From a virus: 32,909 nt of DNA. Location of the stretch: positions 1 to 32,909 of IMG/VR virus record IMGVR_UViG_3300006865_000383. One strand, written 5' to 3'. A model generated the notes under the pieces. That model saw only the letters and a program-made list of their open reading frames with translations, made no database searches and had not been told where the DNA came from. The translations under genes were made by a program, and so were the position numbers. Shown in pieces: positions 6,639 through 13,998 of this stretch (position 1 is its first letter; every line of letters starts with the position of its first letter).

Positions 6639-8015
6639 ATGGGGCTGGTCGCCAAGTCTGTAAAAAATGCGTTCACGATCACCGGGCGGAGCGCACCGTT
6701 CCCGGCCTTTAGCGGTACGACCGGGCAGATCCTGCATTACGGAGGGGCGCTCACCAAGTCCGGGCAGCAGGTCGACGAGCAGGGCGCGTTGCGCGTGGCG
6801 GCGATCTGGATCGCCAACACCATTCTGGCCGACGAGATCGCCTCGTTGGTCATGCGCTTGGTGCTCAAGGACGACCGCGATCGCGTGCCGCAGCAGCCGA
6901 TGGCGGCGCGGGCGCTCTGGAGTGACAACCCGAACCCGGACCAAACCCGCTTCGGCGTCGAGGCCACAGAGACGTTGAGCATGTGCCTGTGGGGTGCGTC
7001 CTACTCGTACCTGGGGTGGACGCGCTCAGGCGAGCTGGGCGTCCGCTGGCCGCTCGACCCGAGCGGCGTCACGCTCGAGCGGACCGCGTACGGCGGCATC
7101 CGGCTACAAGCTCGCGGCCAGGGCGAGCTCGTGAACGAGCCGGACGAGCGTCCGCAGTTTGAGTACGTGCCGCTGTACACACTACCGGGCCAGCTGACGC
7201 CGGTATCCCCCGTCCGCATGGCCGCCGAGCTTGCCGGGCTGGCGCTCGCCTATGACGAGACGGCGGCCCGCCTGATGGGGCGCGGGATGAACCCGAGCGC
7301 CATCCTGACCTCGGGCGAGTACGTCGATCCGACGAACGCCGAGGAGATATCCAAGCGACTGGAAGGACTCTACGGCGGCACCGGCAACGCCGGGAAGGTC
7401 GCCGTGCTGGGGGGTAAAGACCTCAAGTTGGAGCGGATGACGATGAGCCTGGCGGACGCCGAGTTCGTGCGGCAAAACGATCGCGTCTTTCAGACGCTGC
7501 TGGCGATGTGGCGCGTGCCGCCGACGGTGGCCGGCATGGTCGATAAGCCGTCGACATGGGGCACGGGCGTGGCCGAGTTCTCCCGCGGCCTCGAACGTTT
7601 CACGCTCCGGCCGATCGTGCAGCGGCGACAGGCCGCGCACCAGAAGTACATCACCAGCTGGATCGACCCTGACCTGCAGGTGAAGTACATCTTCGACTCG
7701 TTACTGTCGGCATCGCCGAAAGAGCGCACGGATATCCAGGTCAAGCAGCTCATGGCGGGCATGACATCGCGCGAGCGGGTGCTCGCGCAGAACGACGAGG
7801 CTCCGTTTGCGGACGATGAGACCGTCTTCACGCAGCTAGCGCTGGCTGAGGAGGAAGACCGGCGGCTCGCCCGCCTGGCGCGGCAGGCGGATGCCTACGC
7901 CGCGCTCATCAGGGCGGGCGTGGAGCCCGATTCCGCGGCTGAGGCGACCGGGTTTGACCCCTCAGAGCTGCGTCACATCGGCGCCCTGCCCGTCACTGTG
8001 GCGGAGGATGCGTGA
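6639..8015 (+). CDS. Portal protein, HK97 family
   Basis: 458 residues, typical of the family; AGGAGGG precedes ATG 6639. It forms the 12-subunit ring at one capsid vertex through which DNA passes. Family features include the N-terminal AIWIANTILADEIASL helix, the wing region with GRGMNPSAIL, then the stem/crown region with FQTLLAMWRVPPTVAGM and a C-terminal helical tail. It lies directly after terminase in the standard head-gene order. Its stop is overlapped by the GTG of the Com-like gene (GTGA at 8012). Confidence 0.96.
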   Translation: MGLVAKSVKNAFTITGRSAPFPAFSGTTGQILHYGGALTKSGQQVDEQGALRVAAIWIANTILADEIASLVMRLVLKDDRDRVPQQPMAARALWSDNPNPDQTRFGVEATETLSMCLWGASYSYLGWTRSGELGVRWPLDPSGVTLERTAYGGIRLQARGQGELVNEPDERPQFEYVPLYTLPGQLTPVSPVRMAAELAGLALAYDETAARLMGRGMNPSAILTSGEYVDPTNAEEISKRLEGLYGGTGNAGKVAVLGGKDLKLERMTMSLADAEFVRQNDRVFQTLLAMWRVPPTVAGMVDKPSTWGTGVAEFSRGLERFTLRPIVQRRQAAHQKYITSWIDPDLQVKYIFDSLLSASPKERTDIQVKQLMAGMTSRERVLAQNDEAPFADDETVFTQLALAEEEDRRLARLARQADAYAALIRAGVEPDSAAEATGFDPSELRHIGALPVTVAEDA

Positions 8016-8221
8016 GCGAGGTCAGCACGGCTGCCTGCTGGCGGTGCAAGCGCAAGCTGTTTGAACTACGGCTTGCCGTCCGCATCACGCTGCCGCCGGG
8101 CGTCGTCGTGGAGCTCCCATGCGCTCGCTGTCGCGCGATGAATGCGGTCTCACTTGACAGGCTCCCCAGGGGGGTCGTAGCATTTGACAGGCTCCCCAGG
8201 GGGGTCGTAGCATTCGCCTAA
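8012..8221 (+). CDS. Com-like zinc-finger protein with a promoter in its last codons
   Basis: 69 residues from GTG 8012, overlapping the portal stop. It has CWRCKRKLFEL, then VELPCARCRAMNAVSL, resembling the C-x2-C...C-x2-C-x2-N pattern of phage Mu Com, a zinc-finger translational regulator that binds mRNA. The C-terminus is a tandem 10-residue repeat (DRLPRGVVAF) encoded by the 30-bp repeat at 8154-8213, which also spells two promoters. The original protein probably ended after one unit. Its TAA (8219-8221) is in the same frame as the protease gene that follows, with no other stop between. An RNA-binding regulatory role is inferred from Com only. Confidence 0.75.
   Translation: MSEVSTAACWRCKRKLFELRLAVRITLPPGVVVELPCARCRAMNAVSLDRLPRGVVAFDRLPRGVVAFA
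8154..8213 (+). repeat. 30-bp perfect tandem duplication
   Basis: Bases 8154-8183 and 8184-8213 are identical. Each copy starts with TTGACA and ends with TAGCAT. The unit is 10 codons, so it adds a 10-residue repeat to the Com-like protein without shifting frame. It looks recent, with no differences between copies. Confidence 0.95.
8154..8213 (+). promoter_or_regulatory. Two tandem sigma70-type promoters upstream of the protease and capsid genes
   Basis: Promoter 1 has TTGACA at 8154-8159 and TAGCAT at 8178-8183. Promoter 2 has TTGACA at 8184-8189 and TAGCAT at 8208-8213. Both spacers are 18 bp. The same form with the same spacer recurs at 14284, and close variants lie before thiD (31808) and on the minus strand (31335). 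Transcription from promoter 2 would start near 8220, about 40 bases before the stem-loop at 8257. Confidence 0.7.
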
Positions 8222-8256
8222 CCGAATAGCCGGAGATCGAGCGCCCCGCGACATCG

Positions 8257-8292
8257 AGCGCCCCTACTGTCGCAGCAGGGGCGCTTTTATTT
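8257..8292 (+). terminator. Intrinsic terminator or attenuator just before the protease start
   Basis: AGCGCCCCT (8257-8265) pairs perfectly with AGGGGCGCT (8277-8285) around an 11-base loop, followed by TTTTATTT (8285-8292). The protease TTG start (8291) is inside the T-tract. The left arm is also present upstream as part of a 12-base direct repeat (8236-8247 and 8253-8264), so the right arm has two possible partners, a layout that suits regulated folding. Confidence 0.8.
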
Positions 8293-9076
8293 GGACATCG
8301 AGACGCTGGCATCGCTCAAGCCGTACAACCGCGGCGCGCGCAAACAGCGCGAATGGTTCAGCGTGCGCAATCTGGCGACCGGCGAGGCCGAAGTGTTCAT
8401 CTATGACTTCATCGGCTTCGACCCGTGGCTTGGAGGCGTTGCCGCGAAGGACTTCGTCGCCCAACTGCGGCGTACCGCCGCGCAAAAGATCCTGCTGCGT
8501 ATCAACAGCCCCGGCGGCGACATCGCCGAGGCGGTGACGATCCGCAATGCGCTGATCGAGCATCCCGCCAGCATCGAGACTCACATTGACGGACTGGCGG
8601 CGTCCTCTGCCTCATGGGTGGGGCTCGCCGCCGAGAAGGTGATCATGTCGCCCCATGCGACGCTGATGATCCACGAGCCGTGGAACATCGTGATGGGCGA
8701 CGCGCAGGCGATGCGCAAGGAGGCAGACGTCCTCGACAAGTTTGGCGACGAGATCGCCAGCATGCTCGTCGAGAAGGCCGGCGGCACGCGCGAGGAGTGG
8801 CGCGACCGCATGCGCGAGGAGACCTGGTACTCGGACCAGGAGGCCGTCGATGCCGGTCTGGCCGACGAGATCGCCGGCGCGCCTGCGGAGAGCGCGGAGA
8901 ACCGCTACGACGCCGCCATCCTCGCGCTCTACCGACGCACGCCGTCGCACCTGACGGAGGGTGCAGCACATCCGTCGCCGTTGCAGCAGCAAGAAGCAGG
9001 CCCGCACCCCGAACTGGTGCAGGCCGCGCTGGAGCACTATCGGGAGCAGTCACGCCGGTTGGGCGTGGCCGTGTAG
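8291..9076 (+). CDS. Prohead maturation protease, ClpP-like serine protease (S14)
   Basis: 261 residues from TTG 8291. It trims capsid proteins during head maturation. The fold markers are EVFIYDFIG, RINSPGGD at 70-77, nucleophile region GLAASSAS with Ser105, and MIHEPW with His128. The position of the third catalytic residue (ETWYSDQEAVDAGLADEI) has Glu177 where E. coli ClpP has Asp. The start is unusual: no ribosome-binding site, and the TTG lies in the U-tract of a terminator hairpin. The frame is open back to the TAA of the Com-like gene at 8219, so readthrough would give a fusion. No standard start exists between them. Confidence 0.92.
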   Translation: MDIETLASLKPYNRGARKQREWFSVRNLATGEAEVFIYDFIGFDPWLGGVAAKDFVAQLRRTAAQKILLRINSPGGDIAEAVTIRNALIEHPASIETHIDGLAASSASWVGLAAEKVIMSPHATLMIHEPWNIVMGDAQAMRKEADVLDKFGDEIASMLVEKAGGTREEWRDRMREETWYSDQEAVDAGLADEIAGAPAESAENRYDAAILALYRRTPSHLTEGAAHPSPLQQQEAGPHPELVQAALEHYREQSRRLGVAV

Positions 9077-9085
9077 GAGGGGAAC

Positions 9086-10432
9086 ATGCCGTTCGCGATC
9101 AACATCGAGCGTGACGAAGACATCGCCGCGCTGACGGCCAACGACATCGAGAGAGCGATCGACGAGCGCAATCAGTCGCTGCACGAAATCTTCGCGCAGG
9201 CGGGCGCCAATCTCGACCACACGAAGGTGACCGCCGTCTCAGTGAGGGACGGCGCCGAGCTGGCGCAACAGATCCGCCACCGCAACGAGGAGATCACCAA
9301 GCTCGCCAAGCGCCGCGACGAGCTGGCCGAGATCGAGAAGATCCGGCGTCAGACCGAAGAGCGGCGCAACGAGCCGTCCGGTCCGGACCCGCGGCAGTTC
9401 GCGCCGGGCTCCGGACCGTCGCCGACGCAGCCGGTCCGGCAGATGCAGAACCTCGGCCACCTGGTCACGCGCAACGAGAGGTACGCCGCCTGGGCGCAGG
9501 AGGGCGCGCCCTCCGGGACGGGTCTGAGCTTCTCGTTCGACAAGATGCGCCCCTCCGACGTCCTCGCCTCGGCCGCGTACGTGCGCACGCTGCGCAACAC
9601 GCTATTCGAGACGACGGCCGGGTGGGCGCCGGAGTCGATCCGTGTGCCTGGACTCGTCGTCGAAGCCGTCACGCGGCCGCTGCAGCTCCTCGACATCATC
9701 CCTCTCGCGGAGACGTCGATGGAGAAGGTCGTGTACATGGAGGAGACGACGCGCACGCACGCGGCCGCGGAAAAGGCGGAGGGGGCGGCGTACGCCGAGT
9801 CGACCTTCGTCCTGACGGAGAAGGAGTCGAGCGTGCGCAAGATCACCGACTCCATCCCGGTCACGGACGAGCAGCTGGCCGACGTCGCGCAGGTTGAGAG
9901 CTATCTGAATTCGCGCCTCGTCTTCGGGCTCAGGCAGCGTCTGGACTCGCAGGTACTCGTCGGCAACGGCACGGCGCCGAACCTGCGCGGCATCAAGAAC
10001 GTCGCCGGCATCCAGACGCAGGCGCTGGGCGGGGACAACCGGCCAGACGCCTTCTTCAAGGCGATGACGAAGATTCGCGTCACCGGACGGGCGATGCCGA
10101 CGCACCACCTGGTCCACCCGGATGACTGGCAGGAGATCCGCCTGCTGAAGACGACGGACGGCGCTTACCTCTGGGGACCGCCGTCCGAGGCGGGCCCGGA
10201 ACGGATGTGGGGGCTGCCGGTGGTCCAGCAGGACGCCGACGCCGCGGGCACAGGCTATGTGGGCTCGTTCCAGCCGGCGTGGATCAGCTTGTTCGAGCGC
10301 GCCGGCGTCGACGTCCAGGTCGGATTCATCGGCGACCAGTTCGTGCAGGGCAAGCGCACGATTCGCGCGGACATGCGGTTCGCGTTCGTCGTGTTCCGCC
10401 CGGCGGCGTTCTGCACGGTCACGGGCATCTAG
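9086..10432 (+). CDS. Major capsid protein, HK97 fold
   Basis: 448 residues; AGGAGGGG precedes ATG 9086. The first 120 or so residues are charged helical/coiled coil (ITKLAKRRDELAEIEKIRR), the scaffold-like delta domain expected to be removed by the upstream protease. The rest matches the HK97 capsid pattern: SIRVPGLVVEAVTRPLQLLDIIPL, the E-loop/P-domain with KVVYMEET, then LVHPDDWQEIRLLKTTDGAYLWG and a final strand region FAFVVFRPAAFCTVTGI. It lies in the canonical portal-protease-capsid order. Confidence 0.96.
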   Translation: MPFAINIERDEDIAALTANDIERAIDERNQSLHEIFAQAGANLDHTKVTAVSVRDGAELAQQIRHRNEEITKLAKRRDELAEIEKIRRQTEERRNEPSGPDPRQFAPGSGPSPTQPVRQMQNLGHLVTRNERYAAWAQEGAPSGTGLSFSFDKMRPSDVLASAAYVRTLRNTLFETTAGWAPESIRVPGLVVEAVTRPLQLLDIIPLAETSMEKVVYMEETTRTHAAAEKAEGAAYAESTFVLTEKESSVRKITDSIPVTDEQLADVAQVESYLNSRLVFGLRQRLDSQVLVGNGTAPNLRGIKNVAGIQTQALGGDNRPDAFFKAMTKIRVTGRAMPTHHLVHPDDWQEIRLLKTTDGAYLWGPPSEAGPERMWGLPVVQQDADAAGTGYVGSFQPAWISLFERAGVDVQVGFIGDQFVQGKRTIRADMRFAFVVFRPAAFCTVTGI

Positions 10433-10446
10433 GAGCTACGGGGCGA

Positions 10447-10474
10447 CGCGTGGCCGGCGACGGCCGGCCACGCG
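10447..10474 (+). other. Strong hairpin after the capsid gene
   Basis: CGCGTGGCCGG (10447-10457) pairs perfectly with CCGGCCACGCG (10464-10474) around a 6-base loop. No T-tract follows; the ribosome-binding site of the next gene comes within 12 bases. It may stabilise the abundant capsid mRNA by blocking 3' exonucleases, or be a partial terminator that lowers expression downstream. Confidence 0.6.
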
Positions 10475-10490
10475 GGCCAGGAGGACAATC

Positions 10491-10967
10491 ATGCCGCTCG
10501 AGAGCGATCCGGTACCTGGGCAGACGAGTATCGCGGCGCCCGCGCGGATCCTGAAGCGTGACGTCGTGGTCAGCTCGGCCGAGCTGCTCGCGCTGAACGC
10601 CACGCCGAAGGAGATCGTGCCCGCGCCGGGTGCGGGGCTGGCGCTCGTCTTCGAAGGCGCCGTTATCCACAAGCCGGCGGGGACCGCGTACGGCGGCATC
10701 GCGGCGGGTGAGGACCTGTCGGTGAAGTACACGAACGGCGCCGGGCTCGAGGTCGCGCAGTGTGAGACGACAGGGTTCCTGGACCAGGCGACAGACCAAA
10801 CGCGATATGTCCGGCCGCACACTGCAGCCTCGCTCAACAGCGCGTTAGTGCCCACGGCTAACGCGGCGCTCGTGCTGCACATGCTTGTCGGTGAGATCAC
10901 GTCCGGTGATTCCCCGTTGCACGTGCGGTTCTTCTTCCGCGTGGTGCCGGCATCCGGGTTCGCATAG
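10491..10967 (+). CDS. Probable capsid-associated structural protein
   Basis: 158 residues; CAGGAGGAC precedes ATG 10491. The body is beta-rich (VVVSSAELLALNATPKEIVPAPG, LALVFEGAVIHKP), with no membrane segment. Proteins with this opening are found directly after the capsid gene in several siphoviruses, and the position suits a decoration or head-fibre protein. No catalytic motif is seen. The function is inferred from position and composition. Confidence 0.75.
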   Translation: MPLESDPVPGQTSIAAPARILKRDVVVSSAELLALNATPKEIVPAPGAGLALVFEGAVIHKPAGTAYGGIAAGEDLSVKYTNGAGLEVAQCETTGFLDQATDQTRYVRPHTAASLNSALVPTANAALVLHMLVGEITSGDSPLHVRFFFRVVPASGFA

Positions 10968-10980
10968 GGAGGAATCAACC

Positions 10981-11244
10981 ATGGGTGATGGCCTGAGGAT
11001 CGAGACGCTTCGCCGGCCGGCCGAAGGTGGCATCTACACCTCGCCGGCGCGGCTGTTCCTGACGGCAGACCGCAGCCGGGTGGTCGCGGAGGACGACCCT
11101 GAAGCGGCATGGCTACTTGTCGGCGAGGGGTGCGAGCTGCCCGCCGAAGAGGCCGCGCGCTACGGGCTCGTGGCGGAGGAGCGGACACCGCCCGCAGCGG
11201 CGGCGCCGCCGACGGAGGAGAAGTCCAAGAAGGGCAAGAAGTAG
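10981..11244 (+). CDS. Small hypothetical head-region protein
   Basis: 87 residues with GGGAGGAATC before ATG 10981. A compact N-terminal domain (residues 1-65) contains LFLTADRSRVVAEDDPEAAWLLVGEGCELP, followed by a Pro/Ala linker and a Lys-rich tail (EEKSKKGKK). The form resembles small proteins between capsid and head-tail connector genes in HK97-like phages. The basic tail may contact DNA or capsid. No named family is recognised. Confidence 0.7.
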   Translation: MGDGLRIETLRRPAEGGIYTSPARLFLTADRSRVVAEDDPEAAWLLVGEGCELPAEEAARYGLVAEERTPPAAAAPPTEEKSKKGKK

Positions 11245-11258
11245 GCGGGCGATGCGAG

Positions 11259-11315
11259 ATGGCCGAGGACCACGAGCACGACTGCGTACATGTCGATGAC
11301 CGAGAGCGAGGGTAG
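11259..11315 (+). CDS. Possible 18-residue leader ORF
   Basis: ATG 11259 to TAG 11313-11315 encodes MAEDHEHDCVHVDDRERG, rich in His and Asp. It ends six bases before the first plausible codon (ATC 11321) of the connector gene. It has no strong ribosome-binding site of its own. It is listed because the connector gene lacks a normal start, and re-initiation from this short ORF could explain its translation. It may equally be noise. Confidence 0.25.
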   Translation: MAEDHEHDCVHVDDRERG

Positions 11316-11320
11316 TAGCC

Positions 11321-11929
11321 ATCCCGATCACCGACGCCTATGCAACGGCCGCGGAGTACCGCACGGCGATCAGCCACTCGGACACGTCGCAGGACGCTGA
11401 CATCCTGCAGGACCTGACGGCCGTCACGCGCTATCTGGAGCGCAAGCTCGGGCGCACGTTCAATCGCGACGCCGCGCCGACGGCCCGGGTCTACATGCCA
11501 CTGATGCGGGATGCGGTCATCTACGTCGAGGATCTGGTGAGCGCCGCAACGATCAAAATCGACGAGGATCAGGACGGGGACTTCAGCGATGAGACGGCGC
11601 TCGCGGCGAGTGACTACGAGCTGATCCCGCGCAGCGCGCCGTACGGTTCAGAGCCGCGGCCATACACGGCGATCGAGCTGACCACCTGGGGTACGAAGGG
11701 CTGCTTCGTCCCGGGGGCGCGCGTCGAGGTGACGGGTGTGCATGGCTGGCCGTCCGTACCGGCGGCGATCAAGCGCGCCTGCATTCAGCTGACGGCGATC
11801 CTGCGGTTGGACTCGCCGCGGGCGCAGCGCCAGGTGACCGACCTCGGCCAGGTCGTCGAGATGAGCCCGCAGGGCGCGGGAATCGTGCGCGACCTGATCC
11901 GCGAGGGGTACCGAAGGGTGGTGATCTAA
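11321..11929 (+). CDS. Head-tail connector (gp6-like adaptor), probable ATC start
   Basis: About 202 residues. The coding frame is open from 11300 (after TGA 11297-11299) and reads PITDAYATAAEYRTAISHS onward, a typical start for this family, but has no ATG, GTG, TTG or CTG before the domain. ATC 11321 would give M-PITDAY, exactly the usual N-terminus, with a GAGCGAGGG purine stretch 9 bases upstream. The first ATG (11495) would delete the first 58 residues. The helical body contains DADILQDLTAVTRYLERKLGR and the C-terminal PAAIKRACIQLTAILR, as in gp6-like connectors that bind the portal. A sequencing indel is the main alternative. Confidence 0.8.
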   Translation: MPITDAYATAAEYRTAISHSDTSQDADILQDLTAVTRYLERKLGRTFNRDAAPTARVYMPLMRDAVIYVEDLVSAATIKIDEDQDGDFSDETALAASDYELIPRSAPYGSEPRPYTAIELTTWGTKGCFVPGARVEVTGVHGWPSVPAAIKRACIQLTAILRLDSPRAQRQVTDLGQVVEMSPQGAGIVRDLIREGYRRVVI

Positions 11930-12273
11930 TGGCAGCGCGGTTCGACGTCGAGGTACAGGCGCGTGGAGCGCTGCGCTATTACGAATTCCTCGACCAGCGC
12001 GCCCGCGCGGCGTTGCGGGAAGACCTCATCGACCATCTGAACACACGCTTCGTGCGTCAGGGAAAGGGGCTGGGAGCGCAGCGCAATATCGTGGTACGGA
12101 TAGTCCGGGTGCTGCCCGGTCCCAATCCCGAGGTGACGCTCGACATGAGTTCCTCGCGCATCCCGCCGCGCACGACCGGCAATGCCTGGATTGGCAAGTC
12201 GATCGCCATCACGAAATCCATGGCGCCCAGGGTGCTCAGGAAGGCCTTGCTGCGGATGGTGGGGGCAGCATGA
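11929..12273 (+). CDS. Probable head-tail joining / tail completion protein
   Basis: 114 residues; ATG 11929 overlaps the preceding TAA. The N-terminus is a beta/helix mix (FDVEVQARGALRYYEFLDQRA), followed by a basic middle and a helical end (APRVLRKALLRMV). Position and size match the HK97 gp10-like or head-closure genes that sit between connector and tail terminator. No strong motif is visible, so the exact role is an inference from gene order. Confidence 0.75.
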   Translation: MAARFDVEVQARGALRYYEFLDQRARAALREDLIDHLNTRFVRQGKGLGAQRNIVVRIVRVLPGPNPEVTLDMSSSRIPPRTTGNAWIGKSIAITKSMAPRVLRKALLRMVGAA

Positions 12274-12734
12274 CAACGTGGTCCGCCGCGCGCGACGCCA
12301 TCGCCGCCATTCTCGACAGCGTGGCGATCACCGTGCCGGTCGCCACGAGCATCAAGCGTGTCTACACGTATCGAACGGGGGCCGAGACAGAGTTCCCGTG
12401 CGTCGTGATCTCAAGCCCGCCGGCGAAGCGCGTGGAGCGCGGCCCGGGAGGATACCGCGCCAAGACGTACGACGTCGATCTGCATCTCATGGTGCGCGAC
12501 GCTGAGATCGCGCGCGCGGCGGACATCCTGGATGCGTTCGAGGAGGCGATCATCGATGCCTTCGACAATGCTGTGGCGCTCAATTTTGCCGCCAGTGGCT
12601 ACATGCTGCTGAGCGGGCCGGATTGGATCGCGGTCGGCGAGCCCGCGCCGCGGCAAGGCTCGGCGATACCCGTGAGCAGCGCGCACGGCGTACTGACGCT
12701 CCGGGCGACCGAAGCAAAGAATTACATCGGATGA
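12270..12734 (+). CDS. Probable tail terminator protein
   Basis: 154 residues, starting in a 4-base overlap (ATGA, 12270). An N-terminal helix (WSAARDAIAAILDSV), central strands with FPCVVISSPPAKRV, a second helix (ADILDAFEEAIIDAFDNAV) and a final strand (AHGVLTLRATEA) match the alpha/beta arrangement of lambda gpU-like terminators, which cap the tail tube. It is placed directly before the tail tube gene, as expected. Confidence 0.8.
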   Translation: MTTWSAARDAIAAILDSVAITVPVATSIKRVYTYRTGAETEFPCVVISSPPAKRVERGPGGYRAKTYDVDLHLMVRDAEIARAADILDAFEEAIIDAFDNAVALNFAASGYMLLSGPDWIAVGEPAPRQGSAIPVSSAHGVLTLRATEAKNYIG

Positions 12735-12744
12735 GGAGGTCGAG

Positions 12745-12984
12745 ATGGCGCTGAGGTACCGCTACGTGGGCGAGGGGGCGTTCCTGCCGGGCGTCCCGGC
12801 GCGGGATATCACTGATGAGGATATGTCCGAGCTGGAGGATCCGGCGCGGGCGATCCTCGCGGAACACATGCAGCTCGAAGAGGGCCGCATCTATGAAGCC
12901 GTCGTCAACCCGTCGAGGGGGAGGCCAGGGCCTGCCGGTCTCCCCGTCTCGACGGGGCCGGGCCGGCCCAGCGAGGAGGAGTAA
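12745..12984 (+). CDS. Small hypothetical protein of the head-tail region
   Basis: 79 residues; GAGGAGGTCGAG precedes ATG 12745. The opening MALRYRYVGEGAFLPGVPARD is a form often seen for small phage proteins near tail genes; the C-terminal 25 residues are a Pro/Gly/Ser-rich tail. The end of the gene carries the GAGGAGGAG ribosome-binding site of the tail tube gene. Function unknown. Confidence 0.75.
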   Translation: MALRYRYVGEGAFLPGVPARDITDEDMSELEDPARAILAEHMQLEEGRIYEAVVNPSRGRPGPAGLPVSTGPGRPSEEE

Positions 12985-12987
12985 CCC

Positions 12988-13998
12988 ATGCCGTCAGGCG
13001 TCCGGGATCTTGGTATTACCCAACTGGGCCGTGAGACGACGAAGGGGACCGCCGTAGCGGCGACGACACGCTGGGTCGGGCTCACCACCTTCGACCCCGA
13101 GGAGCCGCGCCTGTACCCGCAGATTCAGAACGGTCTGCTGTTGCAGAACAAGGCGAGCGCGCCTATCGCCAAGAAGATGACGCGCTTCACGCTCGAGGCG
13201 GATCTGACCTTCGAGCAGTTACTGCACGTCCTGAACATGTGCGTCATGGGGCTGACGACCGGTACGGGTGCTGGTGCAGATAAGACGTGGACGTTCAATC
13301 CGTCGTTCGCGGCGGACCCGGGTTTGAATTCATTCACCATCCAGAAGCGATTGACGGATGGCTCCACAAACTGGGACGAACGCATCGCCTACGCGATGGG
13401 GTCATCGTTGGAGATCGGCGGTGCGATCGGCGAGAACGCGAAGCTCTCGATGGAGGGCTTCGGACGGCCGATCGAGCTGGCCACCGCGATCACCCCGGCG
13501 ATCGCGGTGCCGACCGTGAACTTCGTGCCGGTCAGCCTGTTCAAGGTCTACATCGACGACACGTTTGCCGGGCTGGGCACGACGCAGATCCTTGGGAGCC
13601 TGCACGGATTCCGCCTCCGGTTCGACGCGATGGCGCAGCCGAAGGATTACATCGACGGCCGGCCCGACCTTTCGTTTTCGAGCCACGGCGTCAAGGCCGC
13701 CTACTTCACGCTTGAGTTGCAGGGAGAGTTCCAGGCGCAGATCGAGACCGAACGGACGAAGGCGCGCTCGGCGAGCAAGCGCTACGTCCGCCTGGAGGCT
13801 GTCGGTCCGGCGCTGGGGGGCTCAAACTACAAGATCACGATAGACCTGTGCTGCGGATACGAGCAGGGGGTCTTCGATTCGAACGGCGAGCGCGAGGGCA
13901 ATGATGCCGTGACGCTCTCGCTCGTACAGGATTACGATCCGACGCCGCCGCTCGCCGCCAAGTTCACGGTGGTGAACGCGCTGAGCAGTCTGCCATAA
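12988..13998 (+). CDS. Major tail (tube) protein
   Basis: 336 residues with a strong ribosome-binding site (GAGGAGGAG) upstream of ATG 12988. The opening PSGVRDLGITQLGRETTKGT and the later strands (MTRFTLEADLTFEQLLHVLN, NAKLSMEGFGRP) match siphovirus tube proteins, which stack as hexamers around the tape measure. It lies after the tail terminator and before the chaperones, the standard order. The stop overlaps the next ATG (TAATG). Confidence 0.92.
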   Translation: MPSGVRDLGITQLGRETTKGTAVAATTRWVGLTTFDPEEPRLYPQIQNGLLLQNKASAPIAKKMTRFTLEADLTFEQLLHVLNMCVMGLTTGTGAGADKTWTFNPSFAADPGLNSFTIQKRLTDGSTNWDERIAYAMGSSLEIGGAIGENAKLSMEGFGRPIELATAITPAIAVPTVNFVPVSLFKVYIDDTFAGLGTTQILGSLHGFRLRFDAMAQPKDYIDGRPDLSFSSHGVKAAYFTLELQGEFQAQIETERTKARSASKRYVRLEAVGPALGGSNYKITIDLCCGYEQGVFDSNGEREGNDAVTLSLVQDYDPTPPLAAKFTVVNALSSLP

